DNA of 64,000 nt from JACDQM01 sp044373315 (GTDB lineage: Bacteria; Pseudomonadota; Gammaproteobacteria; Burkholderiales; Burkholderiaceae_C). Location: the NCBI RefSeq assembly GCF_044373315.1, contig NZ_JBILQK010000012.1, forward strand, positions 1-64,000, in the 5' to 3' direction. Below the pieces are notes generated by a model. The model was not told the origin of the DNA and searched no databases. It saw nothing but the letters and a program-made list of their open reading frames with translations. A program made the translations under genes and the position numbers. Numbering within the stretch: the first letter of the stretch is position 1; each line of letters starts with the position of its first letter. This document shows positions 54,625 through 63,660 of this stretch, piece after piece.

Positions 54625-55872
54625 ATGAGTCAACCCGCCCAGGCGCCGCACAACCCCTTGCTGGACAAGCTGCACCCCTATCCTTTCGAGCGCCTGCGCG
54701 CGTTGACCAAGGACATCAAGCCAAACCCGGCGCTCAAGGCGATCAGCCTGGGCATCGGCGAGCCCAAGCATCCAGCGCCAGCCCTGATTGGCGAGGCGCT
54801 CATGGCCAGCCTGCAAAGCCTGTCGGCCTACCCGCCCACCGCCGGTGATCCGGCCTTGCGCAGCGCCATCAGCGGCTGGCTGCAGCGCCGCTATGGCCTG
54901 GCCGTCGACGCGGCCACGCAGATCCTGCCGGTGAACGGTTCGCGCGAGGCGCTGTTCGCGCTGGCGCAGACCGTGATCGACCCGACGCGCCCCGGCGCCA
55001 CGGTGGTCTGCCCCAACCCCTTCTACCAAATCTACGAAGGCGCGGCCCTGCTGGCCGGCGCGCAGACCGCGTTTGCCAACAGCGACCCGGCGCGCAATTT
55101 CGCGGCCGACTGGTCGCAGATCGACGCCGCCACCTGGGCCAGGACGCAGCTGCTTTACGTTTGCTCGCCCGGCAACCCCACCGGCGCGGTGATGCCGCTG
55201 TCGGAGTGGCAACAGCTGTTCGAGCTGTCTGACAAGTACGGCTTCGTGATCGCGTCGGACGAGTGCTACTCAGAAATCTATTTCCGCGACGAGCCGCCGC
55301 TGTCGGGCCTCGAAGCCGCGGCCAAGCTGGGGCGCGGCGACTTCCGCAATCTGATCGCCTTCACCTCGCTGTCCAAGCGCTCGAACGTGCCGGGCCTGCG
55401 CTCGGGCTTCGTGGCCGGTGATGCAGCGCTGATCAAGAAGTTCCTGCTCTACCGCACCTACCATGGCAGCGCGATGAGCCCGATCGTGCAGGCCGCCAGC
55501 ATCGCCGCCTGGGGCGACGAGCAGCATGTGATCGACAACCGCGCCCAATACCGCGCCAAGTTCGCGCAGGTCACGCCGGTGCTGGCTGAAGTGTTGGACG
55601 TGGCGCTGCCGGATGCCAGCTTCTACCTCTGGGCCGCCGTGCCGGGCGGCGATGATGTGGACTACGCCCTGCGGCTGCTCGCTCAATACAATGTGGCGGT
55701 GCTGCCCGGCAGCCTGCTGGCGCGACCCGCGCACGGCGTGAATCCGGGAGCGGGCCGCATCCGCATGGCCCTGGTCGCCGAGGTGGACGAATGCCTCGAA
55801 GCAGCGCACCGCATCGTCGAATTCACACGCAGCTACTGCCCCCCTCCTCCTTCTTCTTCTGCTTCTCTCTGA
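54625..55872 (+). CDS. dapC: Succinyldiaminopimelate transaminase
   Basis: A 415-residue class I aminotransferase of the DapC subfamily. LGIGEPKHPAP, the PLP-phosphate site NGSREALFALAQ, SPGNPTG, the SDECYSEIYF Asp, and the Schiff-base Lys in TSLSKRSNVPGLRSGF. In lysine/diaminopimelate synthesis it makes N-succinyl-LL-DAP. The following dapD and, after one interposed gene, dapE support this choice over ArgD. Confidence 0.92.
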   Translation: MSQPAQAPHNPLLDKLHPYPFERLRALTKDIKPNPALKAISLGIGEPKHPAPALIGEALMASLQSLSAYPPTAGDPALRSAISGWLQRRYGLAVDAATQILPVNGSREALFALAQTVIDPTRPGATVVCPNPFYQIYEGAALLAGAQTAFANSDPARNFAADWSQIDAATWARTQLLYVCSPGNPTGAVMPLSEWQQLFELSDKYGFVIASDECYSEIYFRDEPPLSGLEAAAKLGRGDFRNLIAFTSLSKRSNVPGLRSGFVAGDAALIKKFLLYRTYHGSAMSPIVQAASIAAWGDEQHVIDNRAQYRAKFAQVTPVLAEVLDVALPDASFYLWAAVPGGDDVDYALRLLAQYNVAVLPGSLLARPAHGVNPGAGRIRMALVAEVDECLEAAHRIVEFTRSYCPPPPSSSASL

Positions 55873-55882
55873 GTCTTTCCCC

Positions 55883-56704
55883 ATGACCCAACAACTGCAA
55901 TCCGTCATCGAACTGGCCTGGGAAGGCCGTGCCAACCTGAACCCCGCCAACGCGCCGGAAGTGCGCGAAGCCGTCGAGCACGTGATTGCCGAACTGGACG
56001 CCGGGCGCCTTCGCGTGGCCGAACGCCAGGGCGTGGGCCAGTGGACCGTTCACCAGTGGGTCAAGAAGGCGGTGCTGCTGTCCTTCCGCCTCAACGACAA
56101 CAAGCTGATGGGCGCCGGTGACCTGACCTTCTTCGACAAGGTGCCCAGCAAGTACGGCCAGATGGACGAGGCGGCGATCCGTGCCAGCGGCGTGCGCGTG
56201 GTGCCACCGGCTGTCGCCCGCCGCGGCAGCTACCAGGCCAAGAACGTGATCCTGATGCCGTCCTACGTGAACATCGGCGCCTATGTCGACGAAGGCACCA
56301 TGGTCGACACCTGGGCCACCGTCGGCAGCTGCGCCCAAATCGGCAAGAACGTGCACCTGAGTGGCGGCGTCGGCATCGGCGGCGTCCTGGAGCCGCTGCA
56401 GGCCAACCCGACCATCATTGAAGACAACTGCTTTGTCGGCGCCCGCTCGGAAGTGGTCGAGGGCGTGATCGTCGAGGAGAACTCGGTGATCTCGATGGGT
56501 GTCTACATCGGCCAGAGCACGCCGATCTACGACCGTGAAACCGGCACCGTGAGCTACGGCCGCGTGCCGGCCGGCTCGGTGGTGATCAGCGGCTCGCTGC
56601 CCAAGGACGGCGGCAAGTACAGCCTGTATGCCGCCATTATCGTGAAGAAGGTCGACGCCGGAACCCGCGCCAAGACCAGCATCAACGACCTGCTGCGCGA
56701 CTGA
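55883..56704 (+). CDS. dapD: 2,3,4,5-tetrahydropyridine-2,6-dicarboxylate N-succinyltransferase
   Basis: A 273-residue left-handed beta-helix acyltransferase. Hexapeptide turns appear around VNIGAYVDEGTMVDTWATVGSCAQIGKNVHLSGGVGIGGVLEPL. DapD transfers succinyl from succinyl-CoA to tetrahydrodipicolinate, the first committed step of the succinylase branch. It sits ten bases behind dapC. Confidence 0.97.
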   Translation: MTQQLQSVIELAWEGRANLNPANAPEVREAVEHVIAELDAGRLRVAERQGVGQWTVHQWVKKAVLLSFRLNDNKLMGAGDLTFFDKVPSKYGQMDEAAIRASGVRVVPPAVARRGSYQAKNVILMPSYVNIGAYVDEGTMVDTWATVGSCAQIGKNVHLSGGVGIGGVLEPLQANPTIIEDNCFVGARSEVVEGVIVEENSVISMGVYIGQSTPIYDRETGTVSYGRVPAGSVVISGSLPKDGGKYSLYAAIIVKKVDAGTRAKTSINDLLRD

Positions 56705-56765
56705 TCCTCTCGCACACGCGACGAGCGCCGACGAGCACAACAACAGACCCGGGAAGGACGGCAGC

Positions 56766-57926
56766 ATGGCCAGCAGCGGAAACATGGAACGCATCCTGCG
56801 GCTGATGGCCGACAAGGGAGCATCGGACTGCTACCTTTCGGCCAATATGCCGGTGCTCATCCGCATCAACGGGCAGATGCTGCAGCTGTCCGACCAGGTG
56901 CTGTCACCTCAGCAGCCCAAGCAATTGATCGCCGAAGTGCTCGACGAGGGGCAACTGGCCGAGCTGGAGGCCACCGGCGAGCTGAACATGGCAGTGTCGG
57001 TGATTGGCGTAGGCAGCTTCCGCCTCTCGGGCTTCCGGCAGCGCGGCAGCATCGCCGGCGTGTTCCGCCACATCCCGCACAAGATCCCGTCGCTGGACAG
57101 CCTGAACCTGCCGCCCATCCTGGGCCGGCTGGTGCAGGAGAAGCGCGGCCTGATCCTGATGGTGGGTGCTACCGGTACGGGCAAGAGCACAACGCTGGCC
57201 TCGATGCTGGAGCAGCGCAACCAATCGATGGCCGGCCACATCCTCACCATCGAAGACCCGGTGGAGTACCTGTTCAGCAACAAGCGCTCGGTGGTCAACC
57301 AGCGTGAGGTCGGACGCGACACCGCTTCGCTGCAGATCGCGCTGAAGAACGCGCTGCGTCAGTCGCCGGACTGCATCCTGATCGGCGAAGTGCGCGACCG
57401 CGAGACGATGACAGCAGCGATTTCCTACGCGCTGTCCGGCCATCTGGTGCTGGCCACGCTCCACGGCAACAACAGCTATCACGCGCTGAACCGCATCCTG
57501 TCCTTCTACACGCCCGAGGCGCGCCCGGCCTTGCTGAACGACCTGGGCGCCGGCCTGAAGGCCATCGTCTCGCAACGTCTGGTGCGGGCAGCGGCCGGCG
57601 GCCGTGTGCCGGTCACCGAGATTCTGCTCAACACCAAGCTGGTTGCTGAGTTGATCGAGCAAGGCGACTTCGGCTCGGTGAAGGAAGCGATGGAGAAGTC
57701 CATCGCCGAAGGCTCGCAGACCTTCGAGGAACATTTCGCACGCCTGATCAAGGACGGCACGATCACCCGCGAGGAAGGCCTGGCCTTCGCCGACTCGCCC
57801 ACCAATCTGCTGTGGCGCCTGCAGAACGAAATGCCTGCCGCCAACGGCAAGCCAGCCGCCAAGGAAGAGCCAGCCAGTGACCAGGCCAGCTTCACCGAAA
57901 TCATGCTGGACGTGCGCACCGAATGA
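56766..57926 (+). CDS. PilT/PilU-family type IV pilus retraction ATPase
   Basis: A 386-residue hexameric retraction ATPase. The N-domain begins MERILRLMADKGASDCYLSANMPVLIRING. Walker A GATGTGKSTTLASML, Asp box, Walker B ILIGEVRDRETM and His box LATLHGNNSYHALNRIL. It lacks the AIRNLIRE-type C-terminus of PilT and has a long Ala/Lys/Glu tail, so PilU is closer. It separates dapD from dapE and overlaps dapE by ATGA. Confidence 0.88.
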   Translation: MASSGNMERILRLMADKGASDCYLSANMPVLIRINGQMLQLSDQVLSPQQPKQLIAEVLDEGQLAELEATGELNMAVSVIGVGSFRLSGFRQRGSIAGVFRHIPHKIPSLDSLNLPPILGRLVQEKRGLILMVGATGTGKSTTLASMLEQRNQSMAGHILTIEDPVEYLFSNKRSVVNQREVGRDTASLQIALKNALRQSPDCILIGEVRDRETMTAAISYALSGHLVLATLHGNNSYHALNRILSFYTPEARPALLNDLGAGLKAIVSQRLVRAAAGGRVPVTEILLNTKLVAELIEQGDFGSVKEAMEKSIAEGSQTFEEHFARLIKDGTITREEGLAFADSPTNLLWRLQNEMPAANGKPAAKEEPASDQASFTEIMLDVRTE

Positions 57927-59074
57927 ACGCCACACTCGAACTGCTGGAGCAGCTGATCGCGCGCCCCTCCGTGACACCCGAGGACGCAGGCTGTCAGGAT
58001 TTGATTGCGGCGCGGCTGGCGGCCAGCGGCTTCACGATCGAGCGCATGGACGCGGGGCCTGCTGAGGCACGGGTCGCCAATCTGTGGGCCATCAAGACCG
58101 GCAGCGCGGGCGACGCGGCGCCGGTGTTGTTGTTCGCCGGGCATACCGATGTGGTGCCGCCGGGATCCCTGGCGGCCTGGCAAAGCGACCCCTTCGTGCC
58201 TAGCTACCGGAACGGCCGCATCTATGGCCGAGGTGCCGCTGACATGAAAGGTTCGGTCGCCGCGATGGTCGTTGCCGCTGAAGAATTCGTGCAGGTGCAC
58301 CCGAACCATGCCGGCAGCGTCGCGGTGCTGCTGACCAGCGACGAGGAAGGCCCGGCGCTGCATGGCACCGTGGTGTGCTGCGAGTTGCTGAAGGCGCGCC
58401 AGCAGCGCCTGGACTACTGCATCGTCGGCGAGCCGACCTCGGTGGATCAACTCGGCGACATGATCAAGAACGGCCGCCGTGGCACGCTGTCCGGCCGTCT
58501 GACCGTCAAGGGTGTGCAGGGCCATGTCGCCTATCCGCATCTGGCGCGCAATCCGGTGCATCAGGCCGCACCCGTGCTGGCCGAGCTGGCCGCCACCGAG
58601 TGGGACCGCGGCAACGCCTACTTCCCGGCCACCACCTTCCAGATCTCCAACATCCACGCTGGCACCGGGGCCACCAATGTGATCCCCGGCGAAGTGGTGA
58701 TCGATTTCAATTTCCGCTTTTCGACCGAGTCCACGCCCGAAGGGCTGAAGAACCGCGTTCACGCCCTGCTCGACCGCCTCGGGCTGGAGTACGCGCTGAA
58801 CTGGGTGCTGGGCGGCGAACCCTTCCTGACGCCGATCGGCACGCTGTCGGACGCTGTGTGCGCGTCGATCGAAGCCGAGTGCGGCCGCCGCCCTGAGCTG
58901 TCGACCACCGGCGGCACCTCGGACGGCCGCTTCATCGCGAAGATCTGCCCGCAGGTGCTGGAGTTCGGCCCGATCAACGCCAGCATCCACAAGGTCGATG
59001 AGTATGTTCCAGCCGACTGCCTGGAGCCGCTGAAGAACGTCTACCTGCGCACGCTGAAGAGCCTGCTGCTGTAA
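57923..59074 (+). CDS. dapE: Succinyl-diaminopimelate desuccinylase
   Basis: A 383-residue zinc M20 hydrolase. Metal residues in LLFAGHTDVVPPG, YGRGAADMKGSVAAMV, and SDEEGPALHGT (catalytic Glu-Glu), with TGGTSDGRFI near the C-terminus. It releases succinate to give LL-diaminopimelate. A lid/dimerisation domain lies in the middle (GRRGTLSGRLTVKGVQGHVAYPHLARNP). Confidence 0.96.
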   Translation: MNATLELLEQLIARPSVTPEDAGCQDLIAARLAASGFTIERMDAGPAEARVANLWAIKTGSAGDAAPVLLFAGHTDVVPPGSLAAWQSDPFVPSYRNGRIYGRGAADMKGSVAAMVVAAEEFVQVHPNHAGSVAVLLTSDEEGPALHGTVVCCELLKARQQRLDYCIVGEPTSVDQLGDMIKNGRRGTLSGRLTVKGVQGHVAYPHLARNPVHQAAPVLAELAATEWDRGNAYFPATTFQISNIHAGTGATNVIPGEVVIDFNFRFSTESTPEGLKNRVHALLDRLGLEYALNWVLGGEPFLTPIGTLSDAVCASIEAECGRRPELSTTGGTSDGRFIAKICPQVLEFGPINASIHKVDEYVPADCLEPLKNVYLRTLKSLLL

Positions 59075-59076
59075 AT

Positions 59077-59096
59077 GGCGGCGGCCTGTTGCCGCC
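59077..59096 (+). terminator. GC-rich hairpin after dapE
   Basis: GGCGGC-8-GCCGCC stands two bases after the dapE stop. It lacks a T tract (CCTTGA follows), so it would be a weak or factor-dependent terminator separating dapE from arsS. Confidence 0.3.
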
Positions 59097-59180
59097 CCTT
59101 GAGAAGGCACTGCAGCACAGGGGCTGTAAGGATTCGCTAGGCTGCTCGACCAAGAGCTGCTCAACTGGGAAAGCCGACAC

Positions 59181-60149
59181 ATGCACGCCACATTGCCCTT
59201 GCTACTTACCAGCGACTTCCCGCCTCTGTCGCGCCGAGTTGTTGACACCGTGCAGGTCAATCTCGGCTATCGCTGCAACCAGTCCTGCCTGCACTGCCAT
59301 GTGGGCGCCGGGCCGAACCGGACCGAGGAAATGTCGGCCGACACCGTAGAGGCGGTGATCGCCTTCATCGATACGAGTCCGGCTGTGCGCTGCCTGGACC
59401 TGACCGGCGGCGCCCCTGAGCTGAACCCACATTTCCGGGACCTGGTGCACGCGGCCCGCAGCCGCGGCGTGCGCGTGATCGACCGCTGCAACCTGACTAT
59501 CCTGGAAGAACCCGGCCAGGAAGATCTTGCAGAGTTCCTGGCCGCGCAGCAGGTCGAGGTGGTGGCCTCCCTGCCCTGCTACCTTGAAGACAATGTGGAC
59601 CGCCAGCGCGGCAAGGGCGTGTTCGACGCCAGCATCCGCGGCCTGCAGCGCCTGAATGCGCTGGGCTATGCCCAGGATGGCAACGGCCTGCTGCTGAACC
59701 TGGTCTTCAACCCGCAGGGGCCCAGCCTTCCGCCAGCGCAAGAAGCGCTGCAGGCGGACTACAAGAAGCATCTGCTCAGCCATTTCGGCGTCAGCTTCAA
59801 CCAGCTCTTTACGCTGGCGAACATACCGATCCAGCGTTTCGGCTCCACCTTGGTGTCCAAGGGTCAGTTCAACAGCTACATGCAGCTGCTGCGCAGCGCC
59901 CACCGCGAGGCGAATCTTGACCAGGTGATGTGCCGCAGCCTGATCAGCGTCGACTGGCAGGGCTACGTGTACGACTGCGACTTCAACCAGCAGCTTGGCC
60001 TGCCGCTGGGCGGCAGCGGCCCGGCGCGCACCCACCTGAGCCAGCTGCAGGCGACGCAGCTACAAGGTCAGGCGATTCGCGTCGCCGACCACTGTTTTGG
60101 CTGCACCGCCGGCCAGGGCTCCAGCTGCGGCGGCGCACTGGCGGCCTGA
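59181..60149 (+). CDS. arsS: Radical SAM enzyme of the ArsS (arsenosugar biosynthesis) family
   Basis: A 322-residue radical SAM protein. The 4Fe-4S cysteines are in GYRCNQSCLHCH (CxxxCxxC), followed by LDLTGGAPELNPHF. The C-terminal Cys-rich domain (DUF3641 type) contains YVYDCDFN and a CFGCTAGQGSSCGG stretch. ArsS is thought to add the 5'-deoxyadenosyl group to dimethylarsinite. The gene overlaps nothing upstream but starts a run of five probably co-transcribed genes. No arsM methyltransferase is seen in the window. Confidence 0.88.
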   Translation: MHATLPLLLTSDFPPLSRRVVDTVQVNLGYRCNQSCLHCHVGAGPNRTEEMSADTVEAVIAFIDTSPAVRCLDLTGGAPELNPHFRDLVHAARSRGVRVIDRCNLTILEEPGQEDLAEFLAAQQVEVVASLPCYLEDNVDRQRGKGVFDASIRGLQRLNALGYAQDGNGLLLNLVFNPQGPSLPPAQEALQADYKKHLLSHFGVSFNQLFTLANIPIQRFGSTLVSKGQFNSYMQLLRSAHREANLDQVMCRSLISVDWQGYVYDCDFNQQLGLPLGGSGPARTHLSQLQATQLQGQAIRVADHCFGCTAGQGSSCGGALAA

Positions 60150-60154
60150 TCGCC

Positions 60155-62299
60155 ATGCGCTCGCGCTGGTGGATCCTGCTGCTCTTGGTGTCGGCCGCAC
60201 TGCTGCTGTTCTACCAGTTTGACCTGGGCCAGGCCCTGAGCTTGGCGGGTATCAAAGCGCGGCAGGCCGAGCTGGAGGCCTGGCGTCAGGCGCAGCCGCT
60301 CAACGCGGCGCTGCTGTTCTTGCTGGCCTATATCGCTGTCACCGCCTTGTCGCTGCCGGGCGCCACCGTGATGACCTTGGCAGCGGGTGCGATCTTCGGA
60401 CTGGGCTGGGGCAGCTTGATCGTCTCCTTTGCCTCCAGCATCGGGGCGACGCTGGCCTTCCTGAGCTCGCGCTGGCTGTTCCGCGACTGGGTCAGCGCGC
60501 GTTTCGGCACGCGCATGGATGCGCTCAACCAGGGCATGGCGCGCGACGGCGGCTTCTACCTCTTCACCCTGCGCCTGGTGCCGGTGCTGCCCTTCTTCCT
60601 GATCAATCTGGGCATGGGGCTGACCTCGATCCGGACCTGGACCTTCTACTGGGTCAGCCAGCTGGGCATGCTGGCGGCCACCCTGGTCTATGTGAACGCC
60701 GGCACAAGGCTGGCCGCGATCGACTCGCTGGCCGGCATCGTGTCGCCGGCCATCCTGGGCTCGCTGGCCCTGCTCGGCCTGTTTCCCTTGCTGGCCCGGC
60801 AACTGATCCATCGTCTGAACGCGCGCAAGATCTATGCGCGTTGGACACGGCCGCGGCGCTTCGATCGCAACCTGATCGTCATCGGCGGCGGCTCGGCCGG
60901 CCTGGTCACGGCCTATATCGCCGCAGCCATCAAGGCCAAGGTGACTCTGGTTGAAAAGCATGCCCTGGGCGGCGACTGCCTGAACACCGGCTGCGTGCCG
61001 TCAAAGGCCTTTATCAGATCGGCCAAGTTTCTGTCGCACGCCCGCCGCGCCCGCGAGTTCGGCATGCGCTCAGCCAGCGTAGATTTCGATTTCGCCGAGG
61101 TGATGCAGCGGGTGCAAGCCGTCATCAAGGCGATCGAGCCGCATGACTCGGTCGAGCGCTACACAGGACTGGGTGTCGAGGTGGCCCAAGGCGCGGCACG
61201 CCTGGTCTCGCCCTGGGAGGTCGAGATCCGCCACCATGACGGCCGCATTGAGCGGCTCAGCAGCCGTGCCATCGTCATCGCCGCCGGTGCCCGGCCCGTC
61301 ATCCCGCCGATTCCCGGCATCGAGCAGGTGCAGGTGCTCAGTTCGGACACTATCTGGCAGCTGCGCAGCCTGCCGCGCCGGCTGCTGGTGCTGGGCGGCG
61401 GGCCTATCGGTTGCGAACTGGCGCAGGCATTTGCCCGCCTGGGCTCGCAGGTGACGCAGGTCGAGATGGCGCCACGCCTGCTGATGCGCGAGGACGAGGA
61501 TGTGTCCGCCCTGGTCGCCCAGCGCTTCGCGGCCGAAGGCGTGACCGTGCTGACCGGCCACAAGGCCACGCGCATCGAACAGGTGGGCGATGAGAAGTTC
61601 CTGATCGCCGAGCACCAGGGCGAATCGCTGCGCATTCCCTTCGATGAGCTGCTGGCCGCCGTGGGGCGCAGCGCCAACCTGCAGGGCTACGGCCTGGAGG
61701 AACTTGGCGTCACGACCGGCCGCACGGTCACGGTCAACGGCTATCTGCAGACCAACTACCCGAATATCTACGCTGCGGGCGATGTGGCCGGTCCCTACCA
61801 GTTCACCCACACCGCGGCGCACCAAGCCTGGTATGCGGCGGTCAACGCCCTGTTCGATCCCTTCAAGAAGTTCCGTGCCGACTACTCGGTGATCCCTGCG
61901 GCCACCTTCGTCGAACCCGAAGTGGCCCGCGTCGGACTGAACGAGCAGGAGGCTCAGGAGCGCGGCATTTCCTACGAGCTGAGCCGCTATGGTATCGATG
62001 ACCTGGACCGTGCGATTGCCGACAGCGAGGCGCATGGCTTCATCAAGGTGCTGACGGTGCCGGGCAAGGACCGCATCCTCGGCGTCACCATCGTGGGCGA
62101 GCATGCCGCCGATCTGCTGGCCGAGTATGTGCTGGCGATGAAGCATGGCATCGGCCTGAACAAGATCCTCGGCACCATCCACACCTACCCGACACTGGCC
62201 GAGGCCAACAAGTTCGTGGCCGGCAACTGGAAGCGCGCCCATGCGCCGCAAGGCCTGCTGCGCTGGGTGGCGCGCTTTCATCGCTGGCGGCTGGGCTGA
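60155..62299 (+). CDS. TVP38/TMEM64 membrane domain fused to a pyridine-nucleotide disulfide oxidoreductase
   Basis: A 714-residue fusion. Residues 1-235 form a DedA/TVP38-type membrane domain (ATVMTLAAGAIFGLGWGSLIV; FYLFTLRLVPVLPFFLINLGMG). Residues 245-714 are a flavoprotein with FAD motif VIGGGSAGLV, redox-active GGDCLNTGCVPSK, NAD site VLGGGPIGCELAQAFARLGSQVTQVE, and C-terminal HTYPTLAEA interface, as in mercuric or glutathione reductase. It probably couples a membrane transporter-like unit to a thiol reductase. Six bases separate it from arsS. Confidence 0.9.
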   Translation: MRSRWWILLLLVSAALLLFYQFDLGQALSLAGIKARQAELEAWRQAQPLNAALLFLLAYIAVTALSLPGATVMTLAAGAIFGLGWGSLIVSFASSIGATLAFLSSRWLFRDWVSARFGTRMDALNQGMARDGGFYLFTLRLVPVLPFFLINLGMGLTSIRTWTFYWVSQLGMLAATLVYVNAGTRLAAIDSLAGIVSPAILGSLALLGLFPLLARQLIHRLNARKIYARWTRPRRFDRNLIVIGGGSAGLVTAYIAAAIKAKVTLVEKHALGGDCLNTGCVPSKAFIRSAKFLSHARRAREFGMRSASVDFDFAEVMQRVQAVIKAIEPHDSVERYTGLGVEVAQGAARLVSPWEVEIRHHDGRIERLSSRAIVIAAGARPVIPPIPGIEQVQVLSSDTIWQLRSLPRRLLVLGGGPIGCELAQAFARLGSQVTQVEMAPRLLMREDEDVSALVAQRFAAEGVTVLTGHKATRIEQVGDEKFLIAEHQGESLRIPFDELLAAVGRSANLQGYGLEELGVTTGRTVTVNGYLQTNYPNIYAAGDVAGPYQFTHTAAHQAWYAAVNALFDPFKKFRADYSVIPAATFVEPEVARVGLNEQEAQERGISYELSRYGIDDLDRAIADSEAHGFIKVLTVPGKDRILGVTIVGEHAADLLAEYVLAMKHGIGLNKILGTIHTYPTLAEANKFVAGNWKRAHAPQGLLRWVARFHRWRLG

Positions 62300-62318
62300 G
62301 ACCCGGACCGACGAAGGC

Positions 62319-63023
62319 ATGTCAAACAGCCCTGTTTGCATCATCGTTCCGGTGCTCAATGAAGCCGCGGAGCTGGCCGCCCGCCTGCAGGCGCTACAGG
62401 TGTTTCGGCAGCGGGGTGCGCTGCTGGTGGTGGTCGACGGCGGCAGCAGCGACACCACGCTGGAGATCGCCCGTGCCCATGCAGACCTGGCGTTACAGGC
62501 CCCGCGCGGCCGCGCTGCGCAGATGAATGCCGGCGCAGCCGCCTGCCCGAGGGCGCCGTTGCTTCTGTTCCTCCACGCCGACACCGTGCTGCCGGAGCAG
62601 GCCGATCAGCAGGTGCAGGCGGCCTGCGCCGAACCCATGGCCTGGGGCCGCTTCGATGTCCGCATCGCCAGCCCGCGCCCGCTGCTGCGCCTGGTGGCGC
62701 GGATGATGAACCTGCGCTCACGCCTCAGCGGAATTGCCACCGGCGATCAGGCGATCTTCATGCGTCGCGAGCTGTTCGAGCGGACGGGTGGCTTCCCCGA
62801 TCTGCCGCTGATGGAGGACATCGCGCTGTGCAAGCAGCTGAAGCGCTGGAGTAGGCCGCTGTGCCTGCGCGCCACCGTGGAGACCTCGGCGCGCCGCTGG
62901 GAGAAGCATGGCGTGTGCCGCACCATCCTGCTGATGTGGCGCCTGCGTGCGGCCTACTTCTTTGGGGCCGACCCCGCCCAACTCGCGATCCACTATGGCT
63001 ACCGCCCCCGCAATGACGTTTGA
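62319..63023 (+). CDS. TIGR04283-family glycosyltransferase
   Basis: A 234-residue GT2-type glycosyltransferase. SPVCIIVPVLNEAAEL and VVVDGGSSDTTLE make the nucleotide-binding part, with LLFLHADT (DxD-like) and GDQAIFMRRELFER. TIGR04283 proteins are named after arsenosugar synthesis because they occur with ArsS. The C-terminal CRTILLMWRLRAAYFFG is a typical end. It overlaps the next gene by 11 bases. Confidence 0.88.
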   Translation: MSNSPVCIIVPVLNEAAELAARLQALQVFRQRGALLVVVDGGSSDTTLEIARAHADLALQAPRGRAAQMNAGAAACPRAPLLLFLHADTVLPEQADQQVQAACAEPMAWGRFDVRIASPRPLLRLVARMMNLRSRLSGIATGDQAIFMRRELFERTGGFPDLPLMEDIALCKQLKRWSRPLCLRATVETSARRWEKHGVCRTILLMWRLRAAYFFGADPAQLAIHYGYRPRNDV

Positions 63024-63660
63024 TGCCGACGCACTGGGTCGGGTGCAGCTGGCCATCCTCGCCAAGGCGCCGATCGCCGGCCTGGCCAAGACGCGGCTGA
63101 TTCCCGCCCTGGGCGCGGCCGGTGCCGCGCGCCTGCAACGCCAGTTCACCTGTCGCGCTGTACAGACCGCGCGCGCCGCCAGGCTCGGCGCCGTGACGCT
63201 CTGGTGCGCGCCAGACCGGCAGCAGCGCTTCTTTCGCGCACTGGCCCAGGCGCATCCCGGTCTGACCTGCCGGGATCAGCCCGCCGGCGATCTGGGTGCA
63301 CGCATGCTCTGCGCCTTTCAGCAGCACTGCGGCAGCGGCCCGACGCTGCTGATCGGCACCGACTGCCCCGCCCTGCAGCCCGCACATCTGCGCGCTGCGG
63401 CGCAAGCCTTGCTGGGAGGCAGCGACGCAGTGTTCCATCCGGCCGAGGATGGCGGCTATGTGCTGATCGGCCTGCGTCAGCCCCAGCCCGCGCTGTTTCA
63501 GCACATGCGCTGGAGCACACCCGAGGTGATGCAGGACAGCCGCGAACGCGCCGCAGCGCAAGGCTTGAGCCTGCAGGAACTGGACACGCTATGGGATGTC
63601 GATCTGCCGCAAGACTTGCCCAGACTGCGCCGCTACTGCAAGGACAGCGCCCATGCTTGA
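63013..63660 (+). CDS. TIGR04282-family (GT/DUF2064) arsenosugar-type transferase
   Basis: A 215-residue protein of the DUF2064/TIGR04282 family. AILAKAPIAGLAKTRLIPALG is the nucleotide-binding N-terminus, with GTDCPALQPAHLR and AEDGGYVLIGLRQ further on. It travels with TIGR04283 and ArsS. Start ATG 63013 is the only start giving the KAPIAGLAKTRL motif in frame near the N-terminus. Confidence 0.88.
   Translation: MTFDADALGRVQLAILAKAPIAGLAKTRLIPALGAAGAARLQRQFTCRAVQTARAARLGAVTLWCAPDRQQRFFRALAQAHPGLTCRDQPAGDLGARMLCAFQQHCGSGPTLLIGTDCPALQPAHLRAAAQALLGGSDAVFHPAEDGGYVLIGLRQPQPALFQHMRWSTPEVMQDSRERAAAQGLSLQELDTLWDVDLPQDLPRLRRYCKDSAHA

Noticed and set aside
59181..60149. Selenocysteine in ArsS
   Set aside because: Some relatives are selenoproteins, but here the Cys-rich C-terminus uses cysteine codons and no in-frame TGA precedes the final stop.
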